The notes beneath the pieces were generated by a model. That model was not told the DNA's origin. It worked only from the letters and a program-made list of their open reading frames with translations, and did no database searches. The position numbers were made by a program, and so were the translations under genes. From Kaistia sp. 32K (GTDB taxonomy: Bacteria; Pseudomonadota; Alphaproteobacteria; Rhizobiales; Kaistiaceae), in contig NZ_AP024269.1 in the NCBI RefSeq assembly GCF_016629525.1, positions 2,604,001 through 2,668,000 on the forward strand: 64,000 bases of DNA, in the 5' to 3' direction. Shown here piece after piece: positions 42,408 to 49,985 of the stretch. Position 1 is the stretch's first letter. The number at the start of each line of letters is the position of its first letter.

Positions 42408-43177
42408 GCCGGACCTCCCGGCAAGGCTGCTTCCTGGCTATCGCGCCGCTCCGCTTCCCCCTTCAACACGTCAGATGCGAGTGAGCGGAGCGCGGAGGCG
42501 TATTTCCGGTGCCGCATTGCGCTCTTGATCAAGGAACCCCGGTGGCGCGGGTTCTCCTGTTGGGCGGCAATGCCGTCATGCCACTTCGCCGCTTTCTCCA
42601 AGCCAGGCGCCTCAGCGTTGGCGTGGGTGACAGGGGCGGCGCCCAACTCCTTCGGCGCGAAATCGCGGTCGGCCTGCTTCTCGACGTCGAACGCCCGAAG
42701 CAGCCATTGCGGATCCGGATGCCAATTCGTCGTGCCGAACCACACAGCACCCGGAATGATCAGCCGCTCGGCCGTCTCGCCGCGCCAGTTCGTATAGATG
42801 ATCGCCACCGGCTTTTGCCCTGGCGCTTCGGCGGCAGCAGGCTCCGGCGCCGCGGTGAGCAGGAGCGAGGCACGGAGTCGGGCATTCTCTGCCTGGAGAC
42901 CAACAATATGCGCGGCCGCGTCGCGGAGCAGATAGCGGATATCGATCATGCGCATTGAACGGGGATCGAGGCGAAGCAAGCGCTCGGCCATTCCGTCGCC
43001 TTTCGGCGCCGCTGCCGCCGAGGGTGGGGAGGCGAAGACCGCCTCAACGGCATGTCCCGCGCGGAGCCAGCGATCCCTAACAGTCGCACTCTCGGTGTAG
43101 CCATAACCACCAACCCGAGGGGGTCGGCGTTTCCGCCACGCACACGGCTCCAGCTTCACTTCGCTCGTCATGGTCAT
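42404..43177 (-). CDS. Phage early protein with WYL-like segment
   Basis: 257 aa. The segment VAIIYTNWRGETAERLIIPG, then VWFGTTNWHPDPQWLLRAFDVEKQADRDFA, is common in phage early proteins and has the feel of a WYL-like fold. The N-terminal part carries a helical region (RYLLRDAAAHIVGLQAENAR); the C-terminus is basic. It starts MTMTSEV, like the next upstream gene, and overlaps that gene by ATGA. Confidence 0.65.
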   Translation of the reverse strand: MTMTSEVKLEPCAWRKRRPPRVGGYGYTESATVRDRWLRAGHAVEAVFASPPSAAAAPKGDGMAERLLRLDPRSMRMIDIRYLLRDAAAHIVGLQAENARLRASLLLTAAPEPAAAEAPGQKPVAIIYTNWRGETAERLIIPGAVWFGTTNWHPDPQWLLRAFDVEKQADRDFAPKELGAAPVTHANAEAPGLEKAAKWHDGIAAQQENPRHRGSLIKSAMRHRKYASALRSLASDVLKGEAERRDSQEAALPGGPA

Positions 43178-43449
43178 TCCCCGTCGTGCTCGATAAATTG
43201 CTTGGCCGGATCCGTTTCGTCGCCGATCAGGTAGAGGTAGGGGCCGCCGTGCTCTCTCACGGCGCGCTGAACCACATCCGGTGTTGCGTTGAAGGCCAGG
43301 GCGGTTTCGGCGACCGAGACGTCGCGCAGTTGCATCGCTGACCAGATCGAAACGGCCCTGGAGAAATCGGAGAGGCGGATCCCGGCTTCTGCGTCCTCGT
43401 CGTCAAAATCCGCTGTCGTGAATGGCGCCACTTCGCTCGTCATGGTCAT
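43174..43449 (-). CDS. Small early phage protein
   Basis: 91 aa: MTMTSEVAPFTTADFDDEDA, then SRAVSIWSAMQLRDVSVAET and ALAFNATPDVVQRAVREHGG. The second part looks like a helix-turn-helix. The start region (22 bases) is identical to that of the downstream gene at 43177. DNA binding is plausible from the helical pattern only. Confidence 0.65.
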   Translation of the reverse strand: MTMTSEVAPFTTADFDDEDAEAGIRLSDFSRAVSIWSAMQLRDVSVAETALAFNATPDVVQRAVREHGGPYLYLIGDETDPAKQFIEHDGE

Positions 43450-43462
43450 TGCTCCAGCTCTC

Positions 43463-43969
43463 TCATGCTGATCCACCCGGGCGCCGCGTCGCGCGCTCGG
43501 TTTCGACGTCGGCCTCGAACTCCCCGACCTCGTTGCGAACGCGCTCGGCTTCGCGGTCGAGATCGTCGAGTTGCTTCTCGGTAAGGTTTTGGACGCCCTT
43601 GGCAAAGGTCGCGCCGAGATCCGCCATCAGCTCGCCGACGGATTCGGCGATGTCGCCAAGGTGTTGGCCGAGCGCCTGCGCGTCGGCGGCGACGCTTTTC
43701 TTCGGCACCAGCTGATAGCCGAGGAGATCTGCGTAGACGGCGAGGACGACCGGCTCGCCTACATCGCGCTCGAGGTCGAGCAAGATGTCGATCGGCGAAT
43801 AGGTGTCTTGCTCGGTCGCCAGGCCATATTTGTTCAGGCGCTGGTGGCCGCAGCGTGTGATCGACGCGGCGCTCTCGTCGCCGCCGGCGGCCTTGAGCAG
43901 GCGACGGAACGCGGTCTTCAGCTTGGCGCGGTCCTCTTCGGTGCCCGGTCGGTCGAGTTTCAGGCGCAA
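43463..43969 (-). CDS. CII-like phage regulatory protein
   Basis: 168 aa. It starts with TTG 43969, preceded by GGAGGG. The first half TEEDRAKLKTAFRRLLKAAG, then SITRCGHQRLNKYGLATEQD and PIDILLDLERDVGEPVVLAVYADLLGYQLV resembles early phage regulators with a helix-turn-helix followed by a P-I-D-V..D-L-E motif. The C-terminal half is a long charged helix (coiled coil). It is second in the leftward operon, the cII-like place. Confidence 0.65.
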   Translation of the reverse strand: MRLKLDRPGTEEDRAKLKTAFRRLLKAAGGDESAASITRCGHQRLNKYGLATEQDTYSPIDILLDLERDVGEPVVLAVYADLLGYQLVPKKSVAADAQALGQHLGDIAESVGELMADLGATFAKGVQNLTEKQLDDLDREAERVRNEVGEFEADVETERATRRPGGSA

Positions 43970-44056
43970 GTTTCCCTCCGTTGCGCGCTGCCGCGCCCCG
44001 CTTTCACTGCGATGATCTGATCTGTGTCGCCCGCTACCGGGCAGCTTCTGCAAGCC

Positions 44057-44320
44057 TCAAGAGGGGGCCGGCGGTCGCTCGCCCTCCTGCAGGAGAGAAT
44101 GCGAAGAGTCCTCTCTGAAGCCCCATAGGGAACGGGGAGCTCTGATCTCTTGTTTGGCGAGCTTGGCCGCGTGCCCAAAATAGAGTTTGGGGGGGATTTG
44201 ACCGCGCTTACGCCAGTTTCCAAGCCGCGCCGGGGAAACCCCAAGCACGTCTGCAGCTACAGACAGGCCGCCCAGCTCCTGGATGAGAGCAGCGATATCA
44301 TCAACGACGCGTGTGCTCAT
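44057..44320 (-). CDS. Cro-like DNA-binding protein
   Basis: 87 aa. The helix-turn-helix is GLSVAADVLGVSPARLGNWRKRGQIPP, a YdaS/Cro-type pattern. It is the first gene of the leftward early operon and is divergent from the repressor. The start ATG 44320 lies next to the operators; an in-frame ATG at 44335 would overlap an operator and is less likely. Confidence 0.87.
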   Translation of the reverse strand: MSTRVVDDIAALIQELGGLSVAADVLGVSPARLGNWRKRGQIPPKLYFGHAAKLAKQEIRAPRSLWGFREDSSHSLLQEGERPPAPS

Positions 44321-44331
44321 GACGCATAAAT

Positions 44332-44389
44332 ACACGTTGTGTGATTTTCATTCAACCCATCATGCGTGCATGGCTTCACAGGCCGTGAA
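44332..44389. promoter_or_regulatory. Immunity operators O1-O2 between cro-like and repressor genes
   Basis: Two palindromes of type CAC-N5-GTGA: acac-gttgt-gtga (44332-44344) and ttcac-aggcc-gtgaa (44375-44389). They lie in the divergent control region and match two more sites at 45045 and 45075. This is what a phage switch requires. Confidence 0.7.
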
Positions 44390-44405
44390 TCGCGATACTG
44401 CTGCT

Positions 44406-44714
44406 ATGAATGAAGATCGTCAGCTCGACAGCTCAGAGGCCATCGGCCTTCGCATCGTGCAGCTTCGCAAGGCGCTCGGCTTCGAGCGCGCGAATTCTTT
44501 CGCCCGATTTCTTGGGATCGAAACCAACACCCTCGGAAATTACGAAGTCGGGCTCCGCAGGCCAAGCCTTGAGTTTGCGGCCAAAATCTGCGGCCGAACC
44601 GGCATCACGCTGGACTGGTTGTACTGGGGATCGGTCGTCGGTCTGCCTGTCAACCTGCTGCAGCTTCTGCAGTCCGTGGACGAAGCAGACCAGGGCGAGT
44701 CGAAAGCCGGCTAA
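44406..44714 (+). CDS. CI-like repressor (short, HTH-type)
   Basis: 102 aa. HTH_3 domain: IGLRIVQLRKALGFERANSF, then ARFLGIETNTLGNYEVGLRRPSLEFAAKI and TLDWLYWG. There is no LexA/CI peptidase domain, so induction must differ from lambda. The start at 44406 (MNEDRQL) is chosen; an ATG at 44370 overlaps an operator. It ends convergently with 44711. Confidence 0.85.
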   Translation: MNEDRQLDSSEAIGLRIVQLRKALGFERANSFARFLGIETNTLGNYEVGLRRPSLEFAAKICGRTGITLDWLYWGSVVGLPVNLLQLLQSVDEADQGESKAG

Positions 44715-45025
44715 GGCCTTACTTTGTCGGTTTTGACTAAGCTAAGACGCCCCTTTGCGTCCAGCGGTAGTGCATTCCCTTCCGGATCATCGTCTAGGTA
44801 GTGCTCGATCAGGCTTCTTGCCTGTTGAAGCACGACGAGCGCATCTCTCGGATTTTCGGGCAAAACCCCAACCAGCAAGAGTGCTTGCCTTCTGAAGCGC
44901 CTTGCCTTTGCGCTATTAGCGATACTGCCGCTGTATTCCATGATGTGGCCCCCTAAGGCCTTACGCAATACTTGACCGGCCATACTAACAAGGTCGTGTT
45001 TTGGCTGCGCGGGCCAAACGTTCAC
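44711..45025 (-). CDS. Immunity-region protein of unknown function
   Basis: 104 aa with GTG start at 45025 (alternatives ATG 44983 or 44941). Helical: RKALGGHIMEYSGSIANSAK, then LVGVLPENPRDALVVLQQARSLIEHYL. It converges with the repressor by four overlapping bases and is upstream bounded by the rightward operators. It might be an antirepressor or superinfection factor, but there is no motif evidence. Confidence 0.6.
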   Translation of the reverse strand: MNVWPAQPKHDLVSMAGQVLRKALGGHIMEYSGSIANSAKARRFRRQALLLVGVLPENPRDALVVLQQARSLIEHYLDDDPEGNALPLDAKGRLSLVKTDKVRP

Positions 45026-45044
45026 GTGGTAAATTTCCGGAAAA

Positions 45045-45087
45045 TCACGCAGCGTGATTTTTCTGTTGACTGATACACGGAACGTGA
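45045..45087 (+). promoter_or_regulatory. Rightward promoter region with operators O3-O4
   Basis: Operators tcac-gcagc-gtga (45045-45057) and acac-ggaac-gtga (45075-45087) flank and overlap a TTGACT -35 element at 45066. No perfect -10 follows (ttagcg at the right distance), so the promoter may need activation. The same operator type at the repressor end supports coordinate control by the repressor and the Cro-like protein. Confidence 0.6.
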
Positions 45088-45139
45088 ATTAGCGTTTTGC
45101 CATGAGCACGGCGATCGGCGCCGTGTCGAGTTTCACGGA

Positions 45140-45352
45140 ATGGCAATGCAGCCAGTCCATATCGCAATCCGGGCAGCACGATCCGCGTTCGTCACCGAAG
45201 ACCCCGAGCCGGCGATCGCCGGCGCGTGCTCCGTCGCAAACGCCGCGCGCGCCGAATTCCTCGCTTCCGTGATCCCCAATCGAACCGCTCCGGCCCCCAC
45301 CGGAGCGAAGGAGGGCGCCGGCGCGCCCGAGCCCGTCCGACGAGCGGTCTGA
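45140..45352 (+). CDS. Small early protein, first of rightward operon (tentative)
   Basis: 70 aa: MAMQPVHIAIRAARSAFVTE, then PAIAGACSVANAARAEFLAS. Its composition is protein-like. A competing frame from ATG 45102 (56 aa, Ser/Pro-rich) overlaps it. The ribosome site is weak for both. Real coding here is only moderately supported. Confidence 0.4.
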   Translation: MAMQPVHIAIRAARSAFVTEDPEPAIAGACSVANAARAEFLASVIPNRTAPAPTGAKEGAGAPEPVRRAV

Positions 45353-45424
45353 GCCCCCCTCGCGCGCTCGTCAGACGCGGGCAAGCCGGCGCCCTTAATT
45401 CCTTCCTCCGCATCGGAGCTGTCC

Positions 45425-45646
45425 ATGGTCCAAGGCAGAGCATTCGCGGCCGTCGAGATCGCGCGCCGCTGCAACATCATCCCCTTGCTGATGTCGGCCG
45501 ACATCTGCGCGGCCGTGTCGGCCGATCGATCTCTGTTGGCGGATCCGGAGCGGCTGACAGCCCATCTGCTCGGCCTCGGATTCACCCGCGGCGAAATCGA
45601 GTTCCGTCTCGACCCCATCACCCGCGAGCTGAGGAGCGCCGCATGA
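45425..45646 (+). CDS. Small early phage protein
   Basis: 73 aa: VQGRAFAAVEIARRCNIIPL, then LADPERLTAHLLGLGFTRGEIEFRLDP. The second half resembles a helix-turn-helix. GGAG lies eight bases before the ATG. It overlaps the next gene by ATGA and starts a tight chain of rightward genes. Confidence 0.65.
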   Translation: MVQGRAFAAVEIARRCNIIPLLMSADICAAVSADRSLLADPERLTAHLLGLGFTRGEIEFRLDPITRELRSAA

Positions 45647-45876
45647 CCCTGGCACCCCGAATCCTTCCCCGCGAGAAGCTTCGGCTTGCTGCGAAGCCTG
45701 CATCGCAGCACGGCTTCGGCGACCTCGTCGAGTTCTGCGTCGACGCGTGCGGATGTCGGTATCGCGGCCGTGTCCTCGCCTGTGACGCCCCCGGTTTGAC
45801 CGCGGTCACCCTTGGCGGCGCCGGCAGCTTCCTCGTCGCCACTGATCGGCTAACCAGCATTAGGAGGCTTTCATGA
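45643..45876 (+). CDS. Small early phage protein
   Basis: 77 aa: TLAPRILPREKLRLAAKPAS, then GDLVEFCVDACGCRYRGRVL with C...C.C cysteines, and GAGSFLVATDRLTSIRRLS. The strand-rich middle looks like a small beta barrel. ATGA overlap with both neighbours supports it. No family named. Confidence 0.65.
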   Translation: MTLAPRILPREKLRLAAKPASQHGFGDLVEFCVDACGCRYRGRVLACDAPGLTAVTLGGAGSFLVATDRLTSIRRLS

Positions 45877-46514
45877 TCAAGGAAGACATCCAACATTTCG
45901 ACGCGCGCGCCGCCTGGCTTCAGCTTTCCCCGGATGTTCAGGAGGAGGTCGGCCGCGCCGCGCTCGATCTCGCCATGAGCTGGGAGCTCGGCGTAGCGGT
46001 CGATGAAGGCAATGCCGACCAGCGCCTCCAGCGCGCCGCGGAGGCCGGCGAGTTCATGGCCGCCGACCAGTTGGCCGGCGCCTTTGAGGTCCATGTTCCA
46101 GACGAGATGAAGCGAGCGGGAGACATTCCTCGCGTTCCCAGCGCGGTCGGCACGGTCTGTCACAGCTGCGGCTGTTCTGAATTGGACCGTTGTGACGACG
46201 GCTGCGACTGGACAAAGACGATCGCTGTGCTGCCCGTCTGGCGCGCGAAGCCAGCCCAGGCGCCGCGGGCGCTGGTGACGCTCGCGGACTTGGTCGAGGG
46301 CGACGCCGGCGGTGTCGGCCTCGAGCGGTTGTCGGCAGCCCTTCAGGTCTACGTCGCCATGCGCGGCGAGCGCATCACCGTCCGCGCTGCAGCCGAAGCC
46401 TTCAACACCACCGACCAGGTGATCGCGGAAGTCCTGTCTCGCGCGCGTTGGGCCTCGATCGCCGGCCCGATCGGCAACCCGGTTATGGCCGCCATCGAAC
46501 TGGCTGGGGAATAG
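45873..46514 (+). CDS. Cys-cluster phage protein
   Basis: 213 aa. The middle carries a CHSCGCSELDRCDDGCDW cluster (about residues 91-108), a likely zinc-binding knuckle common in small phage proteins. The N-terminal half is helical; the C-terminal half has VYVAMRGERITVRAAAEAFN followed by TTDQVIAEVL, a helix-turn-helix-like pattern. Possibly a DNA-binding regulator. Confidence 0.7.
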   Translation: MIKEDIQHFDARAAWLQLSPDVQEEVGRAALDLAMSWELGVAVDEGNADQRLQRAAEAGEFMAADQLAGAFEVHVPDEMKRAGDIPRVPSAVGTVCHSCGCSELDRCDDGCDWTKTIAVLPVWRAKPAQAPRALVTLADLVEGDAGGVGLERLSAALQVYVAMRGERITVRAAAEAFNTTDQVIAEVLSRARWASIAGPIGNPVMAAIELAGE

Positions 46515-46516
46515 CG

Positions 46517-46636
46517 ATGAGCAAGGTTCGGGAGCAGTCAGAAGCCGCGGCCGCCGCCCTTCGCCGCGCCGGCAAGCGCGCCGCCGGCCATCTGCTCGAC
46601 GGTATCACTCACCGCGAATTCCCGGGAGGCCAGTGA
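46517..46636 (+). CDS. 39-aa early phage peptide
   Basis: MSKVREQSEAAAAALRRAGK followed by RAAGHLLDGITHREFPGGQ, an amphipathic helix. It starts two bases after the previous stop and its TGA overlaps the next ATG by one base. The close packing supports translation. Confidence 0.55.
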   Translation: MSKVREQSEAAAAALRRAGKRAAGHLLDGITHREFPGGQ

Positions 46637-46956
46637 TGCGCTCCCCGAAACGCCGCGACATCGACAAGTTGGTCTTGGCGCTCAAGACCTCGAAGATGCG
46701 GCGCATCGTGCATGTCGACACGAGCTCCGGCTCAATGTCCGTGTTCCGCCCGCTGGTCGACGAGCGCGTCGAGATTCAGTTGCGCGTGCCGAAGCACGGC
46801 GCCGGGCCGGTGAAGCTGCGCTTCACTTTCACCGAGAGCAAGCAGGCGTTCACGACCTATCGCGAAGTGGCCGAGGTCGTGCTGGCACACGATCAGGACC
46901 TGCAGGACGAGATCGACTGGGAGAAGACCGCCCCAAAAGCGAGGGCGGCGGGATGA
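46636..46956 (+). CDS. Small basic early phage protein
   Basis: 106 aa: MRSPKRRDIDKLVLALKTSK, then MRRIVHVDTSSGSMSVFRPL and LRVPKHGAGPVKLRFTFTES. Basic and beta-rich. It may bind nucleic acid, but no motif is decisive. It overlaps the next gene start by four bases. Confidence 0.65.
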   Translation: MRSPKRRDIDKLVLALKTSKMRRIVHVDTSSGSMSVFRPLVDERVEIQLRVPKHGAGPVKLRFTFTESKQAFTTYREVAEVVLAHDQDLQDEIDWEKTAPKARAAG

Positions 46957-47156
46957 CGCTCGAGCAATTCCACAACGGCCTGCGGATCCTGCTGAACCTC
47001 GACCTGCACGACTTGGTCGCGTTCGGCGTCATCGATACCGGCGACCTCAATGCCTGGCGCGCCTTTCAGGCTTCTCCCTGGGCCTGGATGATCCGAGCCG
47101 AGGATCGCCGATGCCGCAATCTCTGGACCCTCATGCAGACGAGGATGGTCCGATGA
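46953..47156 (+). CDS. Small early phage protein
   Basis: 67 aa: MTLEQFHNGLRILLNLDLHD, then LVAFGVIDTGDLNAWRAFQA and SPWAWMIRAEDRRC. A compact helical pattern with several Trp, frequent in rhizobial phages. ATGA overlap on both sides. Function unknown. Confidence 0.7.
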   Translation: MTLEQFHNGLRILLNLDLHDLVAFGVIDTGDLNAWRAFQASPWAWMIRAEDRRCRNLWTLMQTRMVR

Positions 47157-47368
47157 GTGCCGCGCGCCGCGTCATCCTGCTGCTCATCATCGTCATCCTG
47201 CTCGTCGGTGCCTCATCGGCGATCGCGTCGATGATCATCGCGCGGCATTTCGGGGCGGGCATCAGGCACGCTGTTCTGAAGGTCGAATCCCGCCGCAGCC
47301 TTGATCCTGCGCACGACGCTCTGCTCGGCCGGATCCAGACCATCGCCTACGAAATGGTGGCCACATGA
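47153..47368 (+). CDS. Small single-span membrane protein
   Basis: 71 aa: a strong membrane segment RVILLLIIVILLVGASSAIA followed by a soluble helical tail. Phage early membrane proteins of this type can block superinfection. The start at 47153 is set by ATGA overlap with the previous stop. Confidence 0.7.
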   Translation: MSAARRVILLLIIVILLVGASSAIASMIIARHFGAGIRHAVLKVESRRSLDPAHDALLGRIQTIAYEMVAT

Positions 47369-47592
47369 AAATCACGATCGAGAGCACCAGCCAGATCGTC
47401 CACGTCAACGGCGTCGAGGCGCGGATCTGGGAAGGCGCAACAGAAGCCGGCGTGCCGGTTTTCGCCTTCCTGACCCGGATCGTGCCTGTGACTGGCGACC
47501 TAGAGGCGCATCGCGTTTTCAAGACCGAGCTCATGAAGACCAAGGCTCCATCGGCGGCCGTCGAGGGCATTCCCCTCCGGCTGGTTCTGTAG
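47365..47592 (+). CDS. Small early phage protein
   Basis: 75 aa: MKITIESTSQIVHVNGVEAR, then IWEGATEAGVPVFAFLTRIV. A beta-rich pattern typical of small phage proteins with VNGV.ARVWEG.T..G, recognised from many rhizobial phages. Function unknown. It overlaps its upstream neighbour by four bases. Confidence 0.7.
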   Translation: MKITIESTSQIVHVNGVEARIWEGATEAGVPVFAFLTRIVPVTGDLEAHRVFKTELMKTKAPSAAVEGIPLRLVL

Positions 47593-47601
47593 GAGATCGC
47601 C

Positions 47602-48378
47602 ATGCTTCCCGGCCAGCTCGCACTGACCTTCCAGGACGAAGCTCGCGGATCGATGCCGCGCGGCGAGATCCAGCGCTCGGCGGCCTTCTCGAGCCGACGC
47701 AGGGCCTATCGCTGGGAGCTGCGCCGGGAGTGGGAACATGGGCCCGCGATCGCTTGGGTCGGCCTGAATCCGTCGCGCGCCGATGCTGATCGGGACGATC
47801 CGACGACGCTCCGCGAGATCGGCTTCTCCTATCGCTGGGGCTTCGGGGTGCTGGTGAAGGTGAACATCTACCCGTTTTGCTCGTCGACGCCCGGCGGGCT
47901 GCATGCCTGGCGCCGCACCAGCGCCGCCGGCCCGGGCTTCCTGCGGGAAGCTGCCGAGCGTGCGGCCGCGGCGATATCGCATTGCGACCTGTTCATTGCG
48001 GCCTGGGGCAATCACGCGGATCCGGATGACGTCACTATGTGGCTCCGCGCCATCGATCGCGTGCTCGGTCGAAGCGTCGCCTGGCACGTCGTCGGCATCA
48101 ACGCCGACGGCTCGCCGCGTCATACGCTTTCGCCCGGCCGCCGCCGCGTTCCCGACAATGCCCAGCCGATGCAGTGGGAGATCCCCAGCAGCATACCGGC
48201 GGGCTCGTCCGTCCCGACTGATCGCCGGGACTCAGGCCCCGCAGGCACCGCGTGTCTCTCCCGCGCGGACCAAAAGCCAGCCTCGGTGACGAGCGAGGTT
48301 GGCAGCAAACGTCGCGGTGACCGCATCCCACTCGCGCCGCTTTTGGCCGGTGCGTCAACTTCTCCGGAAAGAGGGTAG
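47602..48378 (+). CDS. DUF1643-domain protein
   Basis: 258 aa. RAYRWELRREWEHGPAIAWV, then GLNPSRADADRDDPTTLREI and LVKVNIYPF are the DUF1643 core (LNPS.A....DPT). The first about 185 residues are the domain; the last about 70 are low-complexity Pro/Ser/Gly and may come from a frame extension. The family is of unknown function and often phage-borne. Confidence 0.87.
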   Translation: MLPGQLALTFQDEARGSMPRGEIQRSAAFSSRRRAYRWELRREWEHGPAIAWVGLNPSRADADRDDPTTLREIGFSYRWGFGVLVKVNIYPFCSSTPGGLHAWRRTSAAGPGFLREAAERAAAAISHCDLFIAAWGNHADPDDVTMWLRAIDRVLGRSVAWHVVGINADGSPRHTLSPGRRRVPDNAQPMQWEIPSSIPAGSSVPTDRRDSGPAGTACLSRADQKPASVTSEVGSKRRGDRIPLAPLLAGASTSPERG

Positions 48379-48380
48379 CT

Positions 48381-48695
48381 ATGAACAAGTCGAAGACCTT
48401 CCCGACCTTACTGAACAAGACGGACGCCATGCTGTATGCGGCCGACATGCTCGATCGAATGGTGTCGGACGTGCAGCTCCTTTCCCTTTTCAAGCAGGTC
48501 TACGACAAGCTTCCCCCGGAAGCCCCTATCGAGGTGAAGCGGAGAACAGAGGAGTTTCGGCGCATCACGGCCGGGATCGTCGATGCCGATCTTCAGGGTG
48601 ATGCCATGAGGGCTGCAGCAGCTGAAATTCGCTCGATGGCCCATGAGACCAAACTCGCCGAGGCGCGCGCCGCGGCGAACGGCATCCAGGTCTAG
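48381..48695 (+). CDS. Early phage protein, helical
   Basis: 104 aa, starting MNKSKTFPTLLNKTDAMLYA, mostly helical with LFKQVYDKLPPEAPIEVKRR and an Ala-rich charged end. No family recognised. It follows the DUF1643 gene by two bases. Confidence 0.65.
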   Translation: MNKSKTFPTLLNKTDAMLYAADMLDRMVSDVQLLSLFKQVYDKLPPEAPIEVKRRTEEFRRITAGIVDADLQGDAMRAAAAEIRSMAHETKLAEARAAANGIQV

Positions 48696-48712
48696 TCGGT
48701 CGGAGCACGGCG

Positions 48713-48802
48713 ATGACCGGCGTTTCCCGCGAGCGCCTTGCCAGCGCGCTGATGCGGGATGCGGAACCCCCGCTGCCGCCCAGGAGCGTGTCCTATGGCT
48801 GA
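48713..48802 (+). CDS. 29-aa early phage peptide
   Basis: MTGVSRERLASALMRDAEPP then LPPRSVSYG. GGAG precedes the ATG by eight bases, and the TGA overlaps the start of the next gene (ATGGCTGA). Its small size makes it uncertain, but the coupling is convincing. Confidence 0.5.
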   Translation: MTGVSRERLASALMRDAEPPLPPRSVSYG

Positions 48803-49511
48803 TCGCTCGATCCCCTTCACCGCGCCGATGGTCCGCGCGCTCATCGCCGGCACGAAAACGCAGACGCGGCGACTCACCGGCGTGCCGACGATCGAAGAGG
48901 TGGCCGGCTTCGGCTGGCACGTCCACAACAAGGCGGGCGGCGTGATGAACGTCGATGCGCACAACATCGGCAAGGTCGCGGCGGAGCTGCTGCCGATCCA
49001 GCCCGGTGATCGACTCTGGGTCCGGGAGGCGTGGCAAACCACACCCTCTCTTGACCATCTGAATGCCACGCAAATAGCTGCCGCCTGCGCAGAGGCCGGC
49101 TGGAAGCGGCCTTGGGCGCCGCTCCTCTTCAACGCCGATGGAAAAAAGCGGGGCAGCGCAGAGGAATGGAACGGCGAGGATGTGGGCCGGAGACGATCCG
49201 GCCGCTTCATGCCCCGCTGGGCCTCCCGTCTGACGCTCACCGTGACAGAGGTCCGCGCAGAGCGGCTGCGGGACATCAGCGAGGCGGATGCGATCGCCGA
49301 GGGCGTCGAGCGCGATAGCGACGGCTGGCGCGACTACCTGATGCCGAGCACGCAGTGCTGCGTCACCGCCCGCGCCAGCTACCGCACCCTCTGGGAGGCT
49401 ATCAACGGCCCCGGCGCTTGGAAGGCCAACCCTTGGGTTGCCAGCTATACCTTCACGGTCGAGCAGCGGAACATTGACGAGGTATCGCCCTACGGAGCGC
49501 GCCAGGAATGA
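48795..49511 (+). CDS. ASCH-like phage protein
   Basis: 238 aa. IPFTAPMVRALIAGTKTQTR followed by RL...; later LLPIQPGDRLWVREAWQTTP and ITEVRAERLRDISEADAIAEGV. This is the pattern of phage ASCH-domain proteins (K..T.R, GD..WVRE.W, V..V...RL..I...DA..EG). They are thought to bind RNA or modified nucleotides. Start set by overlap with the preceding peptide. Confidence 0.83.
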   Translation: MADRSIPFTAPMVRALIAGTKTQTRRLTGVPTIEEVAGFGWHVHNKAGGVMNVDAHNIGKVAAELLPIQPGDRLWVREAWQTTPSLDHLNATQIAAACAEAGWKRPWAPLLFNADGKKRGSAEEWNGEDVGRRRSGRFMPRWASRLTLTVTEVRAERLRDISEADAIAEGVERDSDGWRDYLMPSTQCCVTARASYRTLWEAINGPGAWKANPWVASYTFTVEQRNIDEVSPYGARQE

Positions 49512-49765
49512 GCCGGCGGCGAAGCAAGGTCGATCCGGATCTCTTCGAAGGGGTCGCAAGTCGCGTCCTTCATCGCAAGCTGCCGGAGCAGAAACCGATC
49601 ACGCTCGATCGGCTCAAGCACGCCCGACGACTGGCGGCGCGGTTGCTCTTGATGGACGGGGAAGCGGCGCGCCCCATCTTTGAAATGCTCGATCGTGAAG
49701 TGCAGGAAGCCGAGCGCAAAATCGACAATCTTGCGCGTGTGCGCGCCATCGCGAACGGGGCATAG
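49508..49765 (+). CDS. Last small gene of the rightward operon
   Basis: 85 aa: MSRRRSKVDPDLFEGVASRV, then LDRLKHARRLAARLLLMDGE and a helical end RKIDNLARVRAIANGA. It overlaps the ASCH-like gene stop by ATGA. No family recognised. It marks the right end of phage coding DNA. Confidence 0.65.
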   Translation: MSRRRSKVDPDLFEGVASRVLHRKLPEQKPITLDRLKHARRLAARLLLMDGEAARPIFEMLDREVQEAERKIDNLARVRAIANGA

Positions 49766-49985
49766 TCGCGATCACAAACTGGGTAACAATTCGGGTAACA
49801 TTGCTATCGTCAATCATTGGCCCAACTGGCCCAGACCCAGCAGAAATGCTCGCTTTCGCCAAGTCTTTGAATTCCGGGCCGAATCTCTTCCTCTCCGCCA
49901 TTCCACTTTCAGAACAATCTTAAGCTGCGCTCGGACCGTCGTATTTCTGCGGTTTTCAGGCGACTGGATCGCGTTCCACCAGCGC
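49766..49985. other. Right prophage boundary region with possible attR
   Basis: 220 bases without a gene. Two gggtaac motifs (49781-49799) echo the terminase cluster. At 49879-49900 the sequence gccgaatctcttcctctccgcca resembles the 3' end of a tRNA-Ser (T-loop-like cgaatc...ctctccgcca). If the phage used a tRNA-Ser, an intact tRNA would be at the left end outside the window. No complete tRNA is present here. Confidence 0.35.

Larger units (their letters stand above)
1..49900. mobile_element. Myovirus-like prophage (left end outside window)
   Basis: A continuous set of phage modules covers this span: lysis, tail fibre, baseplate, tail, head, packaging, integrase, replication, immunity and small early genes. 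The last phage-type gene ends at 49765, and the next gene (49986) is an ordinary AraC regulator followed by metabolic genes, so the right end lies in about 49766-49985. The left end is not reached. About 6 kb of bacterial-type cargo (31.8-38.2 kb) is embedded. Whether this is one prophage or two fused ones cannot be proven from sequence alone. Confidence 0.85.

Noticed and set aside
45102..45272. 56-codon frame directly after the rightward promoter
   Set aside because: Ser/Pro/Arg-rich composition and no ribosome site; the overlapping 45140-45352 frame looks more protein-like, although neither is certain.
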